From Telmatactis stephensoni (taxonomy: Eukaryota > Cnidaria > Anthozoa > Actiniaria > Isophelliidae): DNA of 64,000 nt. The stretch is from the NCBI GenBank assembly GCA_029948255.1, contig JALIZF010001641.1, forward strand, positions 310,001 through 374,000. The letters run 5' to 3'. The notes under the pieces are model-generated. The model was not told the DNA's origin. It did no database searches and saw nothing but the letters and a program-made list of their open reading frames with translations. The translations under genes and the position numbers were made by a program. This document shows, piece by piece, positions 57,759 to 64,000 of the stretch. Within the stretch, counting starts at the first letter, position 1. Every line of letters starts with the position of its first letter.

Positions 57759-58154
57759 GTTTGGTTCCAGAATAGACGGGCAAAATGGCGAAAGAAGGAG
57801 AAGTGCTGGGGACACAGCTCCATTATGGCCGAATATGGTTTGTACGGTGCAATGGTACGACACTCCTTACCCCTCCCCCCTCACCTGACCCCTAGCACTG
57901 CACCGTGGCTACTTGGTATGCACAAGAAAGCCAAGTTAGCAGAAGATAAAGTAACAAGCCCGCAAGATTCTACAGTCGATTTGGATGAAAGCGAAGAAGA
58001 TCGAAGATCAAACAGCATCGCGTCCCTACGAAAACGTGCTATGGAACACTTAAGTAACAGTCTTAAACAAGACCACGAGGTCTCTCTGACCAACATCAAG
58101 AAAGAACGTGATGAAAGATGCGACAGTCCTACTTCACCAGCACTTTCAATATAA
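57759..58154 (+). CDS. vsx: Vsx exon 3 (homeodomain helix 3, CVC domain, OAR motif)
   Basis: After ttatttttaatag the exon reads [18 protein letters not shown], then the CVC core [18 protein letters not shown] and [24 protein letters not shown] is an OAR-like motif. IKKE near residue 261 fits a SUMO-acceptor consensus. The stop is TAA at 58152. Long AT-rich 3' sequence follows, with AATAAA at about 59483 as a candidate poly(A) site. Confidence 0.95.
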   Translation, partial: VWFQNRRAKWRKKEKCWGHSSIMAEYGLYGAMVRHSLPLPPHLTPSTAPWLLGMHKKAKLAEDKVTSPQDSTVDLDESEEDRRSNSIASLRKRAMEHLSNSLKQDHEVSLTNIKKERDERCDSPTSPALSI

Positions 58155-59173
58155 CAAACACTACTGACAGCTGGCTTCTTTAAAGGCCGATTTACGTGGC
58201 ACAATTGTTGTTAACAACTGTCGCATGCAATCTGTTTACGACTGTTGTAAGGTTTTGAAAACATGTTTTAAAATCCTACAACCTTTTGTTTTTGTCGCAC
58301 GCAAGCATTTGTAAGCAAGTTGTAGGGTTGTTGCATGCGACAAGTTGTAAGCAAAAATTGTATTGCGTAAATCGGCCTTAATATGGACATACGAATTGAC
58401 GAGGAACATTCAGTCCACGCACTATACAGGAACAATTCATACAAAACGATTCATATAGTGAAATAGAGAATAGAAGTGTCCACTCTTTTACCCAGTAAAC
58501 ATTGGTATATCTATAAGTGACCTCTATTATAAACAATCACCCTTAATTTTCTTATCGTTCATTTAGATATATTAAGCCGGACACCCCATTTATCGGCCAT
58601 TTCAGGTGCACCCAAGGAAGTGTGGTCGCTTTATGAGTAGCCCGGGCAGAGGTCTTCAGTGGAAAGGGGGAAGGGGTGGAGGAAGAAGAAAGCGAAGGGG
58701 GAGGGACAGGCAACTTCATGGGTCGACCTTTGATACTTAGTTAGCATTTTCATGCACATACGGATAGGACCGAAATCACGAGTTGCTAAAAATAACAGTC
58801 AGCTCAGGTTTTTTATCGATATCAAGTCCGGCGATAAGACAAAGTGCACTTAAAAGGTACGCGCATGGTCTGTGCGATTGACCGCTGGTGTTAATCAATC
58901 GAAAATGATATTACTTGTCTGTAAATAGAAATTAGAATTCGAGTTCACAAGTAATTCTATTGTGTAGATACAGTAACCATCCAGTTATTTATAAGATATA
59001 AAAATATTTAGTGAACCTAGTTGTACTAAATAATAGATTCCTACCCATAAATTATGTGTTTTGAACATTAATATAGTTTATTCCAGGAACTCCAAACACT
59101 TCCTTGACCTTTCCGTGGGGGCACAGACAGGGAATAATTAGTTAAGTCCTGTGCTAGGCATTCGGTATCCCTA

Positions 59174-59316
59174 GAGCGATCTTATTTAACCCGTGAAACA
59201 AATTTTAAGAAAATACACATTAGCAGACTCTAATTGCATTGTTTTCTTTTGTTTCTATTTGACTATCACGCTTTAACCGTTTATTTCTATTCAACGGGTT
59301 AAGTAAAGTCGCTTTA
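59174..59316. mobile_element. MITE, GAGYG-type ends
   Basis: GAGCGATCTTATTTAACCCG with inverse CGGGTTAAGTAAAGTCGC. The inner sequence TTGTTTTCTTTTGTTTCTAT resembles the copies at 22.2 and 28.9 kb. Confidence 0.7.
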
Positions 59317-59528
59317 CCATTTCCCTTTCAAATACTGCACGGGGAGGGCAATTCAATTTGCATAGAGTAACTTAGTCCTTTAGTCCAACAGTTAGCTGCC
59401 CACCAGTAAGTTGTAAATATAGATATTATTCATTTGTACACAAAGATTAAGATATTGTAATACATTTGTTGAAAAGCAATGGAAATAAAAACAAATTTCA
59501 AATGAACTAACGTCAGAGGTTCCAGGGC

Positions 59529-59600
59529 TTATCTTCTCCGATTTTGAAGAGAGTTTTTCAATGCAGCGATTCGTTCATCAATTGCACTCAACGACAAAGA
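59529..59600 (-). CDS. mbip: MBIP-like last exon
   Basis: Acceptor ttttttctttgcag on the minus strand. 23 codons (SLSLSAIDERIAALKNSLQN, then RRR) and TAA. Phase 0 entry. It matches the C-terminal helix of MBIP. Confidence 0.8.
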   Translation of the reverse strand, partial: SLSLSAIDERIAALKNSLQNRRR

Positions 59601-59662
59601 CTGCAAAGAAAAAATATGAGTGATAATGGGTACAGGTCAAATCAGCCGAGCCTTGCGGACAC

Positions 59663-59761
59663 CTAGTCTCCTTCGCAGCTGTTTTTTGTATCGGGATCCC
59701 TGTCTCTCTTTGGGAGGGTAATAGGGGTCCCGATACAAAAAACGGCTGCGAAGGAGACTAG
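59663..59761. repeat. Foldback with ~38-bp inverted repeats
   Basis: CTAGTCTCCTTCGCAGCTGT to TTTTTTGTATCGGGATCCC and its near-exact inverse. It lies in an intron of the MBIP-like gene, next to the last exon. Confidence 0.85.
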
Positions 59762-60659
59762 CGCACACCCCGCTATTACGGACAGGAGCTAACCCCGGGC
59801 GAAACTACAAAGAAATGTATGGAAACAACTTCTGCGAGTTGGCTGCGGACTCCCGCTTTTATGCAATTGAGAACACTTCATGTGGTCCCAATTGTGTATC
59901 TTGATTGATTTACTCTCGTTACAACGGCCAACCTGGACGTATTGAATGTTCGAAGACTTAGAATGTCGACCATTAGTATGTACTGTATTTTGACCTATAT
60001 ATTATATATGAATATGTATCAAAGGAAATGTGGACTATAAAATTGGAAATCTCTAGAGGGTAACTTAGTATACGTTATGTGTGAAACCTAACCATTGAAA
60101 AATTGGGTCATTTTCATCACACCTCGCTACTGCGTACTCTCACTTATACGGACAACAAATGACGGTCCTGAGGATTGTCCGCTATAACGAGAGTTGACGG
60201 TACCTCTCGTAAACAACCGGTTTTTAAAGTAATTAAAGTTTCCCAGTCAAAGCCTCTGTATAATGCAACAGCCTTACAGAGAAATAAATCAGGATCAGGA
60301 TCAAAGCACTATCTGATTGATAGTAAGTTCAGTGGCACCTCTCCCGTAAGCGACCACATTGACTAGATATTTTGGGTGGTCGTTGACGGGAGGTTGGACT
60401 GTAACCTCCACACTTAGCCTTATAAGACTGATTAAGGTAGACAAGGCTTAGCTCTTATGAGTGATACGAGAAATAAATGGACTAAAAAACTATGTTAAAG
60501 GGCAAACGAACCGAAGCCACTGAGGAGATATTAAAAAGCTACTCAAGTCGCTTTAGTCATTTTTATTGAACAGTGCTGGGGTTTGACAACTGATGGTAGA
60601 AAACGGGTCCCCGTAGTGGAGCCTTGCTTTGTGGGGCTTTCCTGCACAAGTGGCGAAAT

Positions 60660-61008
60660 TTGTAAATAAATGAAATAAATGAACGAATGAACGAACGAAC
60701 AAACAAACGAACGAACAAACGAACGAACGAACGAACGAACGCACGAACGAACGAACGAAGAATTCGAATGAATGAATGAATGAATGAATAAATAAATAAA
60801 CAAATGAATGAATGAATGAATAAATAAACAAATGAATGAATGAATGAATGAATGAATGGATGAATGGATGAATGGATGAATGGATGAATGAATAAATGAA
60901 TAAATGAATAAATGAATAAATGAATGAATGAATGAATGAATGAATGAATGAATGAATGAATGAATGAATGAATGAATGAATGAATGAATGAATGAATAAA
61001 TGAATGAA
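60660..61008. repeat. (GAAC)n/(GAAT)n tetranucleotide array
   Basis: About 350 bp of GAAC, GAAT, AAAT and GGAT tetramers in blocks. The SFIHSFIH-type minus-strand ORFs of 86-174 codons are artefacts, except that their ends overlap the real exon at 61027-61086. Confidence 0.95.
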
Positions 61009-61026
61009 ACGTATTGTGAATATTAC

Positions 61027-61086
61027 CTCGAATGAAGGAGAACCAGTAACTTCATTTCCAAGTGTAGTTCCTTTCAAATGAGAAAC
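61027..61086 (-). CDS. mbip: MBIP-like penultimate exon
   Basis: 60 bp, phase 0-0, acceptor gttgtgttttag, donor GTAATA. VSHLKGTTLGNEVTGSPSFE. This segment is the variable linker between the two conserved MBIP blocks. Confidence 0.7.
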
Positions 61087-62369
61087 CTAAAACACAACAT
61101 TCACGTTAATTTCAAATTAAAGAGAACGAGGGTTAGATCTTTATACAAGTTTTTGTTCCAACCCAATGCATGGTCGAACAATGAAAAAATTACCATATTA
61201 GATAGCTAAAGTTTGACGTACAAGGCAGACGACTAACTTTTGGACTTCAACGTTAGCATGAGTTTTCGCGTTTACGACCAAACGCGAAATGACCTACCTT
61301 CGCGCTAAAATGGCAATGCCAGACGCAAAAAATTGGTTACGTAATCCTGTTTGTCGTCTGCCGTTTCCCGTACACGTGAAGCTTAAAAGCTCTCTAATAA
61401 GTAAACTTCCCCCCTCTCTACGTGCCCTCAGGGACTACCTCAAGGTAAGAGGGACTGTATAAGCTACAATCCCTTGCAAATTAAAGTGTGCCGGAATATT
61501 TTCTTAGACTCGTACCCCCTTCTCCCCTTCCAATGTTGATATTTGGGCTCGAAATCTCTATGCCGCGCCTCAGATAGTTAAAACCATCACTGATCAACAT
61601 TGGAACGGGGGAAGGGGGCATAAGTGGCACGGTATTTCTGCAAGAGATTGTAGCTGGTTATTCTCCATTCTACGTTAAAGAACTACACCCGCTTTATACA
61701 ATAAAAACCCAATATAGCGAACCCTGACATAACGATGACCCCTGCTAAAACGAACCTTATATTTTGTTTGCACCGTCAAAGAGACAACACAGGGATTGGT
61801 TATAACGAACTCCGAAATTTTGACCGCAGTAATGGCGACTATCATGCGCGAATCTTCATTTTGAAAACCGCGTTCTTCGACAAAACGTACATCTGTACAC
61901 GCGTCCACCATTATTGGATGCACTTCCCCGTGCGCATGCGTGGTTCACGCGACACAAATGCAAATGCCAGCGCAAGTCTTCGTATTTTTGTAAACACCTC
62001 AATTGCGCATGTACGTGTATCATTTTAATTTTTCCTACAAATTCTACTTCAAAAATCGAAATAAAATAATTATCGGAAAAAGATATTATACGGCCGCCAT
62101 ATCTAGGATTCACTGGGGTACTGAACGCGCGCGCTGACGTGCGCAGTTAAAGTGCGCACGAACGATCCCCGCGAACGCCCTTAATCCTTGTATTTGCGTT
62201 CATTGAACAATGCTTGTGCTTGTATTTTCATTTACATTTGCGTCGCTCGTGTCAACCAGGCTTTAACATGACGTTGTCTCCCTTTCTGTCCCTCAGCTTC
62301 TCTTGATTGTACTGACTAAAGTTTATAAGGCGAGAACAAAAGAAACATATCGTCTTATGCAGTACTTAC

Positions 62370-62467
62370 ATTGTGGTTGAAGTATTCCGGTGATAGACTT
62401 TCTAAAAACAATATCCTATTTTCTAATTGCTGTAAGGCTTCATAAATATCATGTGCAACAGGTCCTC
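62370..62467 (-). CDS. mbip: MBIP-like conserved exon
   Basis: 98 bp, acceptor tgttttgttgcag, donor GTAAGT, entry phase 1, exit phase 0. GGPVAHDIYEALQQLENRIL, then FLESLSPEYFNHN. This is the strongest block of the MBIP match. Confidence 0.85.
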
Positions 62468-62834
62468 CTGCAACAAAACAAGTAGAGATCATTATTATTT
62501 TTTAAAGGTAAAATAGTTCTTGACAGTGGCATTCAGCAGTACTTAATCCATAAGCGCAAGGAAACGAGTGAAGCTTTTAGTTAGCAAAGCACGCAAAACC
62601 AAAGGACGTTCGTACCTAAACCTACATAGTGACCATCTTTGGGGAGAGGGGAAAACTAGTGGACATCTAGAAGGCATACTCACTTAACCCCCTAACCCCT
62701 CCAAAGCCCCCCTCCCCCTTCCCCCGCGGGTTAAAAGACGAAAACGAAATATTATTCCAGATATCAACACATATGCGTGTTAGTTTTGTAACAGCGGGAG
62801 TCCTACTTAATGCACAGTACTCAGTTTGACATAC

Positions 62835-62936
62835 CCGATGTAAACCCTAAGGCTGTTGTTCGATGTTGTGAAGACGCTCAGTAACAGAAGGTTCTGCGCA
62901 TGACATTTTTGGTCTTCCAGATTGTCTGGTAGGTGT
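62835..62936 (-). CDS. mbip: MBIP-like upstream exon, with apparent frame problem
   Basis: A weak acceptor (aatgtaacag) and the donor GTATGT. One frame gives MSCAEPSVTERLHNIEQQ, like the MBIP segment before GGPV, but meets TAG. The frame that joins in phase with the next exon ends ALGFTSG. A single missing base near 62850 would reconcile them. This could be a sequencing error, an allele or real decay; the exon limits are tentative. Confidence 0.5.
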
Positions 62937-63215
62937 CTGTTACATTTCCAAGAGCTTGGGCCTCGTCTGAATGTGCTTGTGTTACCCACACGCGTCACTG
63001 GGGAATCAAATTGATAATCAATCAAGTACGTGATCAGTTGTGGTCACAGTGTTTAGGAGCGTTGCGTGACCAGAACTAAACACAGCTGCGTAGGAAACTA
63101 TCATTTTATCAACTGGATAACGACTTTAAGGGTGTACTGACATATAATGTTGCTGCGCAACGGTTGCTATGCAAATTAGGGTCTTGCTTTGGCGATAGGC
63201 GCACACGGCGCGCGT

Positions 63216-63227
63216 TTTTGGCGGGAA
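63216..63227 (+). promoter_or_regulatory. E2F-like site
   Basis: TTTTGGCGGGAA lies in a short GC-rich patch with CGCGCG, about 45 bp before the ATG at 63270. It could serve that exon or the divergent MBIP-like gene. Confidence 0.35.
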
Positions 63228-63269
63228 TCATTTGTTCAGTTTCCGGGAGAGCGACGCACACCTGACAAA

Positions 63270-63307
63270 ATGGACTCATCTTTGTTGTATTTTGTTGATA
63301 TTTTCAA
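63270..63307 (+). CDS. Possible first coding exon of a plus-strand gene
   Basis: ACAAAATGG is a good start context. MDSSLLYFVDIF is followed by the donor GTAAGT at 63308 (phase 2). Upstream TTTTGGCGGGAA (63216-63227) fits an E2F site, in a GC-richer promoter-like stretch. The downstream exons would lie outside the window. Speculative. Confidence 0.3.
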
Positions 63308-63562
63308 GTAAGTGAAGTTTTCTGATGTGACCACAGCCTATGATGCTTTCTATTTTTGTTTTGTTTCATCCCGTTTTTCGCGTTCCTTTAACACTTCACT
63401 AAAACTTCATCCACAAGTTTAGGATACGTGCATACTAAACCATATCAATTTCAAAATCCATTTTTTGTCTTCTGTCCACACTAAAACAGTGATTTTTCAC
63501 TTGTCTAAGAAGATGACCTTTTAGTTTTGATAGGGAAACAAGATGTGCTTTTCAAATACACA

Positions 63563-63850
63563 TATTTCAAAAAACGTTGTCACGGTTCAAAGCAACAAGT
63601 GTCGAGGCAAGCCTGAAATGAATGCTGGTTTTGTGCTGCTAATAATCGATAATGTATTCAGTCAAATCAGATTTGTTATCAAAAGAATTGAGTGCGGTGT
63701 ACTGACAAGGACTTGAAAATACTCTCATTTTGTAATTAGTTTTTAAAATAGAAACGAGTCTGATTTGAAACATTACAAACAAAACCAGCATTCATTTTGG
63801 TCTTGGCTTGAAGCTTGTTGCTCTGAACAGCGAAAACGTTTTTTGAAATA
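63563..63850. mobile_element. Foldback MITE (family of 30300-30534), fuller copy
   Basis: TATTTCAAAAAACGTTGTCA and inverse GAAAACGTTTTTTGAAATA. The inner arms AATGAATGCTGGTTTTGT and ACAAAACCAGCATTCATTTT are also inverted. Confidence 0.85.
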
Positions 63851-63853
63851 GAG

Positions 63854-63994
63854 TCGTTTTCGTATGAGTGGGAAACTTACCGTACCGTATCGTAACTGTA
63901 CCAGTATCATAGTTTCTATAAAAACATTCGAAATTCCTGCTGTAACCGTATCGTATCGTAACCGTACAGTGTTCCCACTCATACGAAAACCACT
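63854..63994. mobile_element. MITE, GAGTG-type ends, TA target duplication
   Basis: GAGTCGTTTTCGTATGAGTG and inverse CACTCATACGAAAACCACTC. Inner repeats of CCGTATCGTA. It abuts the previous MITE. Confidence 0.82.
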
Positions 63995-64000
63995 CTAAGT

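Larger units (their letters stand above)
46596..58154 (+). other. vsx: Visual system homeobox gene (Vsx/Chx10-type), complete
   Basis: Three exons (46596-46821, 47479-47696, 57759-58154) sum to 840 bp, 279 aa plus stop, in frame throughout. Domain order: octapeptide FAIQDILGL (29-37), homeodomain (about 103-162, Gln at position 50), CVC domain directly after (about 164-203), OAR-like motif (232-245). The CVC domain is diagnostic of the Vsx family of paired-like transcription factors, which specify neurons and retinal cells in bilaterians. Confidence 0.92.
59529..62936 (-). other. mbip: MBIP-like gene, 3' part (minus strand)
   Basis: Four short exons found by splice sites and protein match: 62936-62835, 62467-62370, 61086-61027 and 59600-59529. 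The joined C-terminal sequence has the MBIP signatures GGPVAHDIYEALQQLENRI and LESLSPEYF, then a coiled-coil end (AIDERIAALKNSL). MBIP is a subunit of the ATAC histone-acetyltransferase complex and a MAP3K12-binding inhibitor in animals. Upstream exons are outside or unrecognised. Confidence 0.75.

Noticed and set aside
60543..61077. Minus-strand ORFs of 86 and 174 codons rich in Phe, Ile, His, Ser
   Set aside because: GAAT/GAAC tetranucleotide repeat. Only the overlap with 61027-61086 is real coding, in a spliced exon.

Overview
The window looks like nuclear DNA of a cnidarian, probably an anthozoan such as a stony coral or anemone. It is AT-rich, with split genes, GT-AG introns and many secreted EGF/PAN/EMI-type exons. 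It also holds a CR1/L2-like LINE, tRNA-derived SINEs, a Polinton-like element and a dense crop of foldback MITEs. The species cannot be named from the sequence alone.

Region 1 (1-34342, + strand) holds two tandem paralogues of a secreted multidomain gene. Copy 1 enters the window already inside the gene: EGF, EGF, an EMI domain split over three exons, then EGF. Its terminal exon is a ruin, with a Trp-to-stop change, a frame disruption and a MITE inserted with a TA duplication. Copy 2 is complete in outline: signal peptide plus PAN-like exon, two EGFs, three EMI exons, three EGFs and a Cys-rich terminal exon. The middle EMI exons are both 99 bp and the last EMI exons both 110 bp. The copy-2 introns have swollen with mobile DNA: a 6.8-kb Polinton-like element (15353-22124, 6-bp target duplication GACTAA), a 3.8-kb CXC-domain DNA transposon with a broken transposase (24595-28386, TTA duplication), and many small foldback elements. 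A 5'-truncated LINE (6275-8470) lies between the two gene copies.

Region 2 (34343-46595) is mostly non-coding. It has one unplaced 99-codon ORF, tRNA-like and SINE sequences, a Penelope-like remnant, foldback repeats and a minisatellite. From about 38.9 kb onward it becomes repeat-poor.

Region 3 (46596-58154, + strand) is a complete three-exon visual-system homeobox (Vsx/Chx10-type) gene encoding 279 aa. It has an N-terminal octapeptide, a Q50 paired-like homeodomain, the CVC domain and an OAR-like motif. Its second intron is about 10 kb and nearly free of recognisable repeats, which suggests cis-regulatory content.

Region 4 (59.5-64 kb) carries, on the minus strand, the 3' exons of a gene I recognise as MBIP (an ATAC-complex subunit and MAP3K12-binding protein in animals). 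The exons are too short to appear as long ORFs, and the most upstream one has an apparent frame problem. A possible plus-strand first exon with an E2F-like promoter element lies at 63.27 kb. MITEs and a long GAAT/GAAC microsatellite fill the rest.
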